Shown: one piece after another, positions 7,816-14,720 of the stretch
Layout: each line of letters starts with the position of its first letter
Position numbering within the stretch: the stretch's first letter is position 1
From: Spirochaetaceae bacterium
GTDB lineage: Bacteria; Spirochaetota; Spirochaetia; Treponematales; Breznakiellaceae
NCBI GenBank assembly: GCA_031258615.1
Contig: JAIRMP010000268.1
Span: 1 to 14,855, forward strand
DNA length: 14,855 bases
Reading direction: 5' to 3'
Notes under the pieces: model-generated
The model's input: only the letters and a program-made list of their open reading frames with translations
Databases searched by the model: none
What the model was told of the DNA's origin: nothing
Made by a program: the position numbers and the translations under genes

Positions 7816-8756
7816 CTGCCGTTCCCCCCCCCCCCCCCCATAACGAGCCAGTCATCACTATCAAACATGCGTAGAAGCTCGTTTGTCGTCCGTTCGTCCA
7901 GCGATTCCTTTTCTGCCAGGGACAGTAATTCCTTTTTCAGCGTTTTCTTCTCTTCCGGCTGAACAGGCGCCCAGGCGAGACTCCTCTCCGCGTCGCTTAT
8001 TGCGGAAACAAGCGCCGCGCCGGTGGGAAGCAGATCGGACTGTACCGTATATACGCTGTCTATATACTGATCCCGGTGGAGGGAACTCTCGCCTGAAAAA
8101 AAGACTGCCGGCAGAAATGTATCATGGTGCGTCCCCCGTTCTTTTTTTAACAGAATAGCGCTCACCTTTTCCGTGTAAGAGTCGTCCTGGCTCACCTGGG
8201 TGGAGAGGGTTTGCAGCGTTGTTTTTGTCTTTTGCTTCAATTTGCCGCCGAGCGCAATTTCCGAAACTGAAGTAATATCGTTTGCGGCGCAGATCATCGT
8301 GGCGCCGTTATCCTTGAGCTTGTCAAAAAGAAAAGACTTCTTGATTTCCGCCAGTTTCATTGCCGGACGATCCAGTTCCTGTACCCGTATTTCAAGCGCC
8401 TTGTTCAGCGAGGCAAACAGTTTTGTGTAGCGGCGGGCAATCATCTGGTAATCCGCTTCCATCTGGCGCTTTACGTTGTCGAGTGCCTTGCTTAGTTGCA
8501 CAAGCGTCATCTCTTTGGATGTCATCTCGGTGTACGCCGCCACCGCCTTCTGGCTTATCTGCGATTTTACCAGCGTATAAAAGCCTTTGTCGACATTTTC
8601 GCAGATCGTTCTTGAGGCGGCCTTTTCGCTTGCGATTACGGCGGCTTCCATAGTGGCTACGGCGGCGGTTACCCCGTTGACATGACCCTTGACAGAATCA
8701 ACCGTCCGGGCCATAGGCGTCGTATCTACTGTAAAATGAAGGTTAGCGTCTGCCAT
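7812..8756 (-). CDS. helical conserved hypothetical ending in a poly-Gly tract; paralogue of the downstream gene product
   Basis: A 314-residue protein, mostly helical, without signal peptide or membrane segment. It shares motif order with the product of the next gene: long helices at about 20-150 with ADYQMIARRYTKLFASL and QELDRPAMKL, a more variable middle, then TFLPAVFFSGES near 218. The N-terminal beta extension of its partner is missing. The last residues are LVMGGGGGNGR, encoded by the G16 tract, so the C-terminus depends on tract length. The start at 8756 is two bases after the preceding stop and has a purine-rich GGAAGAGGA about nine bases upstream, within the end of the preceding frame. 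The function is unknown; its place between a large membrane-hairpin protein and its own paralogue suggests they work in one complex. Confidence 0.75.
   Translation of the reverse strand: MADANLHFTVDTTPMARTVDSVKGHVNGVTAAVATMEAAVIASEKAASRTICENVDKGFYTLVKSQISQKAVAAYTEMTSKEMTLVQLSKALDNVKRQMEADYQMIARRYTKLFASLNKALEIRVQELDRPAMKLAEIKKSFLFDKLKDNGATMICAANDITSVSEIALGGKLKQKTKTTLQTLSTQVSQDDSYTEKVSAILLKKERGTHHDTFLPAVFFSGESSLHRDQYIDSVYTVQSDLLPTGAALVSAISDAERSLAWAPVQPEEKKTLKKELLSLAEKESLDERTTNELLRMFDSDDWLVMGGGGGNGR
7824..7839 (-). repeat. G16 homopolymer tract (coding strand) at the end of one paralogue, just before the next start
   Basis: Sixteen C on the plus strand, so sixteen G in the coding strand. The tract encodes the last base of an ATG and five Gly codons of the 314-residue protein, ahead of Asn-Gly-Arg-stop. 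At sixteen G the frame stops by overlapping the next ATG. At seventeen (or fourteen) it reads GAA CGG CAG ATG AGC and continues in the frame of the next gene. At fifteen it enters the third frame and stops after about eleven codons. Such tracts are typical slipped-strand mutation sites. Confidence 0.95.
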
Positions 8757-8758
8757 GA

Positions 8759-8965
8759 TTAACTATCCTCTTCCGTTTCGTGCGCTGGACCGGTGTCATT
8801 CTCCGCGGACGCGGTGTCCGTGTTCACCGTCCCGCCGATCAAATCGATCGTAAAATCATCGTACATACGCTGTTCAATGCTTGGTTCCGGCGGCAATTCG
8901 GCATACTTGGCCACATAGGGGCTGACGGAGATAAGTTTTTTTCGCCTGGGCTCCAGTTCCTGCAA
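8759..8965 (-). CDS. 68-codon frame, probably the detached C-terminal part of the upstream 571-residue protein
   Basis: This frame is in exactly the same phase as the large upstream gene, separated only by TAG (8971-8969) and GGT. A TTG at 8965 is the only start near the beginning and has no proper ribosome binding site, so independent translation is doubtful. The product is rich in charged residues and proline at first (ELEPRRKKLISVSPYVAKY, then PPEPSIEQRMYDDFTIDLIGG) and ends in an acidic, disordered tail. A single C-to-T change of a CAG (Gln) codon would have created the TAG. The alternatives are amber readthrough, or a real small protein started at TTG. The frame ends two bases before the next gene. 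Confidence 0.5.
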   Translation of the reverse strand: MQELEPRRKKLISVSPYVAKYAELPPEPSIEQRMYDDFTIDLIGGTVNTDTASAENDTGPAHETEEDS

Positions 8966-8968
8966 ACC

Positions 8969-10684
8969 CTAGCTTGCTTTGGCGAAATCCCTCGGTTCGG
9001 TATCCCGCAGGGTTGCCTCGTAATATGGGATGTACCCGAACTGGGCGGCCTTTTCGTCTATGTTTTCCTTCAGCCTGTCCATGTAATCACTGAATTCTTC
9101 CTGTTTTTGCTGGAAAGCGGCGGCCTGGACCTCAAACCCGGCGATAACCTCAGCATCTTTCTGCTGCTGCTGAACCTCGGCATCTTCCAGTGAATGTGTC
9201 TTGTTCATCGCGTTTTGGGTTTCCTGTAACGCCTTGTAGGTATTCAATGACCGCACATAATCGGCATAGCTCTCCCGCATACGGTTGATAAGTTCCGCGG
9301 CCTCGGCGCGGTTTCGTCCGTAAAAGTCTTCCGTGTCTCTGTGCCACTGGTTGAGGTAGTCGATCTTCTGGTCCTTGATGTTGTTGTAAATTCTCAGCCG
9401 CTCAACGCGGTTTTCGGCCATAAGATTCTGTATGACCGGCGCCAGCACTTCTTCCTGTATCTGATGCATACCAAACGGCATCGATGTACGTGAACCGTCT
9501 TCGGCAACCCACGCGGTAGAAAAAATGTCGTATTTGATTCGGGAACTCGATTTAAGGTTGAACGGGGTGTAATCGTCAACAGAATCCTGGTAATCGAAAC
9601 TTGCGGAACGGATACGGGCGATTTCCTCCGCTTCCAGGGCGGGGGAATAGTGGTTGAAGGCCGATTTCAGTACGGTGGACAGGATCATGTTTCCGTAATC
9701 GACAATTTCCGAACTCCCGGCCATCTTAGTCCTGCTCAGGATGTGAACCGATTCGGCAAGCCGTTTGATCAGCTTTTTGTAATACTCTATCTGATTCTCG
9801 TTTGTGCTTTTTTCAAACGAATTCCGCATATCGTTAAGCGAATAGAAGGCGTCTATCTTTTCCTTAAAGCCGTCAATGTTAAAAACAGGGACAACGGGTT
9901 TGTCCCCCGGATCGTCAGTACCGTACTCTTTGATAAATTTGATGTTTTCGCTTTCCGGCATAATGACAGGCAGCGAAAGATTTACCGTGTCGCTGTCGGA
10001 GAGCAGGTAGCGGATGTTGCGTACTTGCCGGTCAATGTTCCCCATATAATCGTACATCGTGATGTTTTGGATCGATGTGGAATAGTCGGAAGTGTCGATC
10101 TGCTCGGATGAACCGGCGCCCTCCACCACCGGCGCTTCCTTTAACCCGTTTTCCAGCGACACGAGAGACTGGAGAAGCTCTTCCGGCTTATGTACCACAG
10201 ACATGGCGAATTGGGTGTCCGCCACCGATCCGGTATGATCCACCATGAAGCTCCTGTTTTCAAACGGAACACGAGTCGCAACGGGAACATAGGCAAGCCC
10301 AAGTTTCTTAACGGAATAGTCACGCCTGATGTCGCGGTGAGCTTCCTCGTAGGCCCTTATTTTGCCCTCCTCCTCTTCTTTGGTTTTTTTTGCTTTCAGT
10401 ATGTTATAGATGCCAAAACCGGCTCCCGCCGCCAGGATCAGGGATAAGGGGCCAAGCGCCGGCATCAGTAAAAGCGCAACCGCGGGGAAAATGGCGGCAG
10501 TAACAATACCTTTGACCCTCGTTTTTTTCGTCAATTCTATCTGCGCTTTTGAATCCGCTATAGATTTTTCCAGTTCCATCTCCTCGCCGACAATTTTTTC
10601 GGCGGCCTTTCTATAGTAGTTAAAAAGTATTTTGGCCTGATCCTGGTACAGATTTACAGATTCGGGAAAAATTTTTCCGCCCAT
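8969..10684 (-). CDS. large protein with membrane hairpin and coiled coils, unknown function
   Basis: A 571-residue product. Its ATG has a strong ribosome binding site (AAGGAGGA, six bases upstream) 12 bases after the previous stop. Residues about 20-55 are a charged helix; 58-95 hold two adjacent hydrophobic segments (GIVTAAIFPAVALLLMPALG and LILAAGAGFGIYNIL) that look like a membrane hairpin; 98-125 is a Lys/Glu-rich coiled coil. Residues 130-440 form a mixed soluble domain I do not recognise. Residues about 440-550 are again helical and Gln/Glu rich. The hairpin between coiled coils resembles the layout of membrane-remodelling or scaffold proteins, but I see no P-loop GTPase motif. The frame ends at an amber codon and continues in phase into the next 68 codons, so the native protein may have been about 641 residues. 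Confidence 0.75.
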   Translation of the reverse strand: MGGKIFPESVNLYQDQAKILFNYYRKAAEKIVGEEMELEKSIADSKAQIELTKKTRVKGIVTAAIFPAVALLLMPALGPLSLILAAGAGFGIYNILKAKKTKEEEEGKIRAYEEAHRDIRRDYSVKKLGLAYVPVATRVPFENRSFMVDHTGSVADTQFAMSVVHKPEELLQSLVSLENGLKEAPVVEGAGSSEQIDTSDYSTSIQNITMYDYMGNIDRQVRNIRYLLSDSDTVNLSLPVIMPESENIKFIKEYGTDDPGDKPVVPVFNIDGFKEKIDAFYSLNDMRNSFEKSTNENQIEYYKKLIKRLAESVHILSRTKMAGSSEIVDYGNMILSTVLKSAFNHYSPALEAEEIARIRSASFDYQDSVDDYTPFNLKSSSRIKYDIFSTAWVAEDGSRTSMPFGMHQIQEEVLAPVIQNLMAENRVERLRIYNNIKDQKIDYLNQWHRDTEDFYGRNRAEAAELINRMRESYADYVRSLNTYKALQETQNAMNKTHSLEDAEVQQQQKDAEVIAGFEVQAAAFQQKQEEFSDYMDRLKENIDEKAAQFGYIPYYEATLRDTEPRDFAKAS

Positions 10685-10696
10685 AATATTCCTCCT

Positions 10697-11332
10697 TTAG
10701 TTTCGCAGCAGCTTTCTTTCTTTGACAAGCGCTTGCAGTTCGTTTACATCGTCTTCAAATGTTGAAGTGAATACCCCTTCCATCATAAACGCGCACGAAT
10801 CACTTATAGAATCCAGCGCGGAGATGATTCTTGTTTCAAGGTCTGTTCCCGCGTCATTCTGGACCGGGGTGATGTATTTTATGTCGTCCAACGCCTGTTT
10901 CAGGATTTTTCGTGTATCTTCGTATTTCGGGGAAAGTTCACCGGCGGCAAGGGACAGAGAAAGCGCCTTTGATTTGATCTTCGTAAGATGCCGCATCATG
11001 GACGATTCTTCCCGCGCTACGGAGACAGTATGAAAGTTCGCGAAATATCCCAAGTAAATGTCAATCGCAAAGAAAAACACGAGAACGGCCTGGATGATTA
11101 TGGCGGTGTTGATCGGGATGCTTACTTTTACCAGCAGCACAATGACAATGATGGAAGCCGGTATATAAAGGAAGCCCCCCAGCCATACCATCGCAAGTGA
11201 CGGTATCTTTTCCGAAAAGTTTCCGATTCGTATTGATGAAAAAAAGAAGGGCAGGAATACAACGATATACATCACCGCGATGGATACCCAGATAAACCCG
11301 TCTTTTTGCGTCAGTTCCCGTCCGCCTTGCAC
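10697..11332 (-). CDS. membrane protein with three hydrophobic segments and a cytoplasmic helical tail; start uncertain
   Basis: First real gene of the minus-strand operon, of unknown function. It has hydrophobic segments at FIWVSIAVMYIVVFLPFFF, at MVWLGGFLYIPASIIVIVLL and at INTAIIIQAVLVFFFAIDIYL, followed by about 115 residues of charged helix ending ALVKERKLLRN. The start is unclear. The frame is open up to an ATG at 11512, but those first codons are the out-of-frame shadow of a transposase fragment. The GTG at 11332 is the nearest standard start that leaves the first membrane helix whole (211 residues). An ATG at 11272 would cut it. A CTG at 11314 followed by ACG CAA AAA, with AGGCGG upstream, may be what is left of an original start. 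The insertion probably replaced the native 5' end and promoter. It is spaced 12 bases from the hairpin-protein gene. Confidence 0.6.
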   Translation of the reverse strand: MQGGRELTQKDGFIWVSIAVMYIVVFLPFFFSSIRIGNFSEKIPSLAMVWLGGFLYIPASIIVIVLLVKVSIPINTAIIIQAVLVFFFAIDIYLGYFANFHTVSVAREESSMMRHLTKIKSKALSLSLAAGELSPKYEDTRKILKQALDDIKYITPVQNDAGTDLETRIISALDSISDSCAFMMEGVFTSTFEDDVNELQALVKERKLLRN

Positions 11333-11493
11333 TTGTCTATGTAGCTTTGTTTGTAAACCTTTTCTCCTGTTGCCGGGTCGATTTTGCCAATCGGGGTTCG
11401 GTGTTGTCGTGGTTTCCCCCCGTCGTTTAGGTATCCAACGGCAAGATAGATGTATTGGTATTTCCCAACTTTTTGAATGACCTCGAAGCTCAT
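11311..11493 (-). pseudogene. N-terminal remnant of an IS1634/IS4-type transposase
   Basis: Sixty codons from an ATG at 11493: MSFEVIQKVGKYQYIYLAVG, then KPRQHRTPIGKIDPATGEKVYKQSYID. This matches the beginning of transposases of the IS1634/IS4 group as I know them, which normally run several hundred residues and carry a DDE catalytic core; none of that is present. The frame stops at TGA (11313-11311) right where the membrane-protein gene begins in another phase. The family assignment is from memory of the motif, and the exact IS family is uncertain. A host gene that borrowed this domain is less likely. Confidence 0.65.
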
Positions 11494-11507
11494 CTGCTGT
11501 TTCCACT

Positions 11508-11544
11508 CTCATATGTTTTTATAATAATTATAACAACATATGAG
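11508..11544. promoter_or_regulatory. 37-bp near-perfect palindrome with divergent -10-like boxes
   Basis: Two 18-base arms with a single mismatch surround one central base at 11526. The outer 10 bases (CTCATATGTT and its complement) match perfectly and the centre is AT-rich. TATAAT occurs on the plus strand (11520-11525) and on the minus strand (11532-11527), so divergent promoters could share this site, although no good -35 boxes are seen. The left arm contains the ATG at 11512. It could be an operator, an IS end or a stem-loop in the leader of the minus-strand operon. The palindrome is certain; its role is not. Confidence 0.55.
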
Positions 11545-11676
11545 GGGAGAAAACAAAGAAAATTGACTCATTTTTGTTACAACCCCTCCGCAAACTCCAG
11601 GCTTTCACTACCTGGCAAATGCCTTGTGAGGTATGGGGGGGAAGGCGTATAGTTGGGGGAAAGATAGCTTGAGTTA

Positions 11677-13620
11677 ATGAAAATACAAGTACAAAACATA
11701 ACCTGCTTGTTTGCGCTGGTTTTGGGCGGGGCGCTAGGCAGTTGCCGGACGGAGCGGGCGCTGGATATGCCGCTGAAAGAGGCGCTAGGTCGCGTCAGGA
11801 GCGGTGATATAGGATTCATCATTGACGCCGCGCCGCCGCGTGTGGCGGAACTTTCAAAGATACACACGGCGCTGCCGTTTTACGCCGCCCTTTTGCTTGA
11901 AGCGGAGGACGCGGACAACGAGCGGATAGAGCTGCTGTTCCTGGAAGCGCTGAAAGATCCGATTACGCGCGGCGCCGCGTTAAAGAGGCTCACCACGGAT
12001 CGGGAGGAAGCTGGGGCGGAGTCAGAGGCTGACGGGCCTGCGGCGGTCAGGGCGGCGGTTGCGCACAAGGACTACAACGAAGCGCTCCGCCTGTTCAGCG
12101 GGATGCGGGAAGACGGGGATGAGGCTTTCGTCGCCGACAAGGAACTACTGGGCGACTTGGGCAAGGCGTTCCAGTACGCGGTAACGCCGGGCGGGACGGT
12201 CGCGGCGGCGGGGGCGGAGCTCTTTCTGGAATGGGAAAGCGGCTTGCGGAGCGGCAGCAGTCTGTGGGCGCTGCCGGAGAACGAGAGGGATGAACGCCGC
12301 TACCTCCTGTTGTACTATGCCGGCAGGATGAGGCGGCAGCTTGCCGAGTACGGGGCGGCGGCGGAACTGTTTGCAAGCGCGCTGGCCCTGGCACCGGATT
12401 GGGAGCAGGCGGACGCCTGCATCTGGTACATACTCGATACATCACTCGTGAAAAACGGCGGCAAAACGGAAGAAACCGCCGGGTTGATCAAGAAGTACGC
12501 GCCGTTTTGGAAAAATCCGGCGTACTTTTCCGATATTTTTGAAAAATTGACACATTTACTGTGCTTAAACCAGCGCTGGGACGAGGCGGCGGAACTTTTT
12601 CCCTGCATACGCGGCTATGGCAGCCGGGAGGTTTGCGCGAAGTATGCTTTTATACTGGGAAACGTTGTTGAACTTGGACTTTTGACGCCGGATAAGGCCG
12701 CCGCCGCCCTTAAAGTTGTTCATACGGACAAGGGACCGGCGGCCTCACCGCTTCCGGCGGATTTTTACAGGATAGCCCGCGACAGCGGCGTCGTGGCCGG
12801 TCTTGATACAAAATCATTCTACTACACGTCGGCGGCGGCGGAAAAACTCGGCGAAGAACCGCGCCTCAACATACCGGAGGACAGGGCCGGCGCGGAGAGG
12901 CCGCCGCAGGCGGGGAGGGGACTCACAAACGAATTCCTTTACGGCTTCTTTCTTTTTGGCGCGGCCCGTTTTGCCTACCCCTACATAATTGAGCAGGCGT
13001 CGGAGCTGCCCGTGCAGGAACTGCGCGTACTAGCCGAACTGCTTGCGGCGGAGGAACGCTGGGGCGAATCGATACGGCTTGCCCGCACCTATATGCAGCG
13101 TCCCGATTACACACTGAATCGTGCCGACATCAGCATCTGTTACCCGCTTGCCTACTCCGGGCTTGTAGAGAAATTTTCCCGCGAGACCGGCATGGACGAG
13201 GCGCTGCTTTACGGCCTAATCCGCACCGAAAGCCTTTTTATACCGGACATAGTCTCGCGGGCCGGGGCGGTGGGGCTGACCCAACTGATGCCGGATACTG
13301 CCCGCGAGACGGCGCGGAGGCTTGCGGGGAGCGGCGGCAGGGACTATTTTACGGAAGGCCGCCTCGATCTGAGCGAGCCGGCGCTGAACATAAACCTGGG
13401 CGCACTGTACTTTCAGCGCCTGAAGGAGCAGACGGGCAGCACACTGCTCGCCCTCCTCTCGTACAACGGCGGAATGAACCGTATACGCCGCTGGCGAAAC
13501 GCCCGTTCCGCGCTGAACGATGAACTATTTCTCGAAAGCATTGAATATGCGGAGACCCGCAATTACGGCCCCCAGGTACTGACCGCCGCCGCCGTATACC
13601 GCTTACTGTGGAAACTATGA
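11677..13620 (+). CDS. lipoprotein lytic transglycosylase, Slt70/GH23 type
   Basis: A 647-residue periplasmic enzyme that would cleave the MurNAc-GlcNAc bond of peptidoglycan with formation of 1,6-anhydroMurNAc. The N-terminus has a short hydrophobic core and a lipobox ending ALGSC with Cys23 as the lipid-modified residue. Residues about 30-490 are Ala/Leu/Glu-rich helices like the TPR-type superhelix of Slt70. The catalytic domain is at about 500-645: E518 in LIRTESLF is the catalytic acid, followed by AVGLTQLMPDTA, LLSYNGG and the ETRNYG motif. The length is close to that of Slt70. The start at 11677 fits the signal peptide, but the ribosome binding site is weak (GGGGGAAAG lies too far upstream). 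It is transcribed divergently from the minus-strand operon. The 130 bases in front contain a G7 run (11635-11641) but no clear promoter. Confidence 0.92.
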   Translation: MKIQVQNITCLFALVLGGALGSCRTERALDMPLKEALGRVRSGDIGFIIDAAPPRVAELSKIHTALPFYAALLLEAEDADNERIELLFLEALKDPITRGAALKRLTTDREEAGAESEADGPAAVRAAVAHKDYNEALRLFSGMREDGDEAFVADKELLGDLGKAFQYAVTPGGTVAAAGAELFLEWESGLRSGSSLWALPENERDERRYLLLYYAGRMRRQLAEYGAAAELFASALALAPDWEQADACIWYILDTSLVKNGGKTEETAGLIKKYAPFWKNPAYFSDIFEKLTHLLCLNQRWDEAAELFPCIRGYGSREVCAKYAFILGNVVELGLLTPDKAAAALKVVHTDKGPAASPLPADFYRIARDSGVVAGLDTKSFYYTSAAAEKLGEEPRLNIPEDRAGAERPPQAGRGLTNEFLYGFFLFGAARFAYPYIIEQASELPVQELRVLAELLAAEERWGESIRLARTYMQRPDYTLNRADISICYPLAYSGLVEKFSRETGMDEALLYGLIRTESLFIPDIVSRAGAVGLTQLMPDTARETARRLAGSGGRDYFTEGRLDLSEPALNINLGALYFQRLKEQTGSTLLALLSYNGGMNRIRRWRNARSALNDELFLESIEYAETRNYGPQVLTAAAVYRLLWKL

Positions 13621-13639
13621 TCCAGAGGCGGCGGCGCGT

Positions 13640-13805
13640 TCCCGTCCGCTCCGCTGTCTGTTCATCCGCGCGACCCTCGTTGGCCAACAGTAGCGCCTGA
13701 GATGAGTCTCCGTCTCCGTTTCTGGGCTCCGTGTTTTCCCTTCTTGAGTATATCCCTGAGCAATGTCCGCTCTTCCTCCGTTAAGGTAACTTTGTATTTC
13801 TCACA
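13640..13805 (-). pseudogene. frameshifted N-terminal remnant of an IS630-type transposase
   Basis: Read on the minus strand, CEKYKVTLTEEERTLLRDIL and KKGKHGAQKRRR (from 13805) resemble the start of IS630-family transposases. One extra base at 13700 shifts the frame, after which QALLLANEGRADEQTAERTG continues the same domain, the helix-turn-helix region. There is no start codon in phase: a TGA precedes the first Cys codon. The similarity ends near 13640, beside the stop of the transglycosylase gene, and the whole catalytic domain is missing. Confidence 0.7.
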
Positions 13806-13810
13806 TCATA

Positions 13811-13825
13811 CCCCCCCCCCCCCCC
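13811..13825 (-). repeat. G15 homopolymer tract (C15 on the plus strand)
   Basis: Fifteen C on the plus strand, lying directly 5' of the IS630-type remnant as read on the minus strand, and outside any intact gene. The neighbouring sequence does not resemble that of the other tract (7824-7839), so they are not copies of one element. It lies 63 bases past the 3' end of the HAD gene. Confidence 0.95.
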
Positions 13826-13888
13826 GTTTCGGTGGCTATAACCTGTAGCCTGTCATATTTTATTCACAGACGGAATACTGACTGCCCG

Positions 13889-14557
13889 CTAGCGCGCCGT
13901 TGCCCCTCCTAAAAGCGGGCAGACTTCGCTCATATCGAGGCATTTCCGCCATACACCCGCCATCACGTCTTCGGGCGGCGTTATGAGGTCTTTGATAAAC
14001 ACGGAACGGATACCCGCATTGCGGAGTCCCCGCAACCCGGCAGGCGAATCTTCGATGCCGATACAAACTTCCGGGGCTTTACCAATCAGACGGGCGGCAT
14101 TGAGAAAAATGTCTGGCGCGGGCTTGCCGTTTTCCACTTCGTTGCCGCAAACAATCAAGGAGAACACGCCGTCCAGCCCCGCATGGCGGAGTTTCCAGCC
14201 GACTATTTCGCGGCTTGTTGATGTGGCCAGAACATAGGACAACGAACGCTTTTTTATAAGTTCAAGGAGTTCCCAAAACCCTTTTTTAACCGCGATACCG
14301 TCACGTTCAGCCTTTTCCCGGAACAAAACCTCAAGTTCATCCCGTATCTCATCGTAAGGGTAGGATGCGCCGAATTCGCCGAAGAGTATCGTCCTCTCAG
14401 AGGCTTCGTTGATGCCGACAAGACGGCCCGTCAGTTCCCCGCTCGCCGGATAACCCCGTTTCCGCGAAATCTTAGGCCACATTTCGAAAGAAAACCGCTC
14501 GGTATCCAGCACCGTACCGTCCAAATCAAAAATAACACCTTCTATCGTCCCTGTCAT
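13889..14557 (-). CDS. HAD-superfamily phosphatase, beta-phosphoglucomutase-like
   Basis: A 222-residue cytoplasmic hydrolase or mutase. Motif I is FDLDGT (D11 nucleophile, D13 acid/base), motif II is LATSTS, motif III is the Lys of ENGKPAPDIF, and motif IV is GIEDSPAG with the metal-binding ED pair. A helical cap of about 60 residues follows motif I (LDTERFSFEMWPKISRKRGY onward), as in subfamily I enzymes such as beta-phosphoglucomutase or sugar-phosphate phosphatases. The substrate cannot be told from the sequence. The length is normal and all motifs are present, so it should be active. The ribosome binding site is weak. The gene stands alone, with a candidate promoter about 45-70 bases upstream. 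Confidence 0.9.
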   Translation of the reverse strand: MTGTIEGVIFDLDGTVLDTERFSFEMWPKISRKRGYPASGELTGRLVGINEASERTILFGEFGASYPYDEIRDELEVLFREKAERDGIAVKKGFWELLELIKKRSLSYVLATSTSREIVGWKLRHAGLDGVFSLIVCGNEVENGKPAPDIFLNAARLIGKAPEVCIGIEDSPAGLRGLRNAGIRSVFIKDLITPPEDVMAGVWRKCLDMSEVCPLLGGATAR

Positions 14558-14599
14558 TACACCGATTTTACAAGAAATCCCGCCTTTTGGGAATCATTA

Positions 14600-14628
14600 A
14601 TCCTAAAATCCCAGAAATATTATGACAA
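14600..14628 (-). promoter_or_regulatory. candidate promoter for the HAD phosphatase gene
   Basis: On the minus strand, TTGTCA (14628-14623) and TAGGAT (14605-14600) are separated by 17 bp, about 43 bases before the ATG at 14557. The -35 box matches five of six consensus positions and the -10 box four of six. Confidence 0.4.
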
Positions 14629-14682
14629 CACGGGTGTTTTTACAGAAAAGGAAGTAAAAATTTTCCGCTGTTCCGCCGCCGC

Positions 14683-14711
14683 TTGAAAGTTTTTTTAATG
14701 TTGCTTATACT
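14683..14711 (+). promoter_or_regulatory. sigma70-type promoter pointing into the 7-bp repeat array
   Basis: TTGAAA (14683-14688) and TATACT (14706-14711) are separated by exactly 17 bp, each matching five of six consensus positions. The expected start of transcription, near 14718, is only a few bases before an ATG at 14721, so a message from it would be almost leaderless. Confidence 0.6.
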
Positions 14712-14720
14712 AAACGAACA

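Noticed and set aside
13349..13687. Minus-strand frame of 112 codons as a gene
   Set aside because: Only the first twenty or so codons match transposase sequence; the rest is antisense to the conserved transglycosylase domain.
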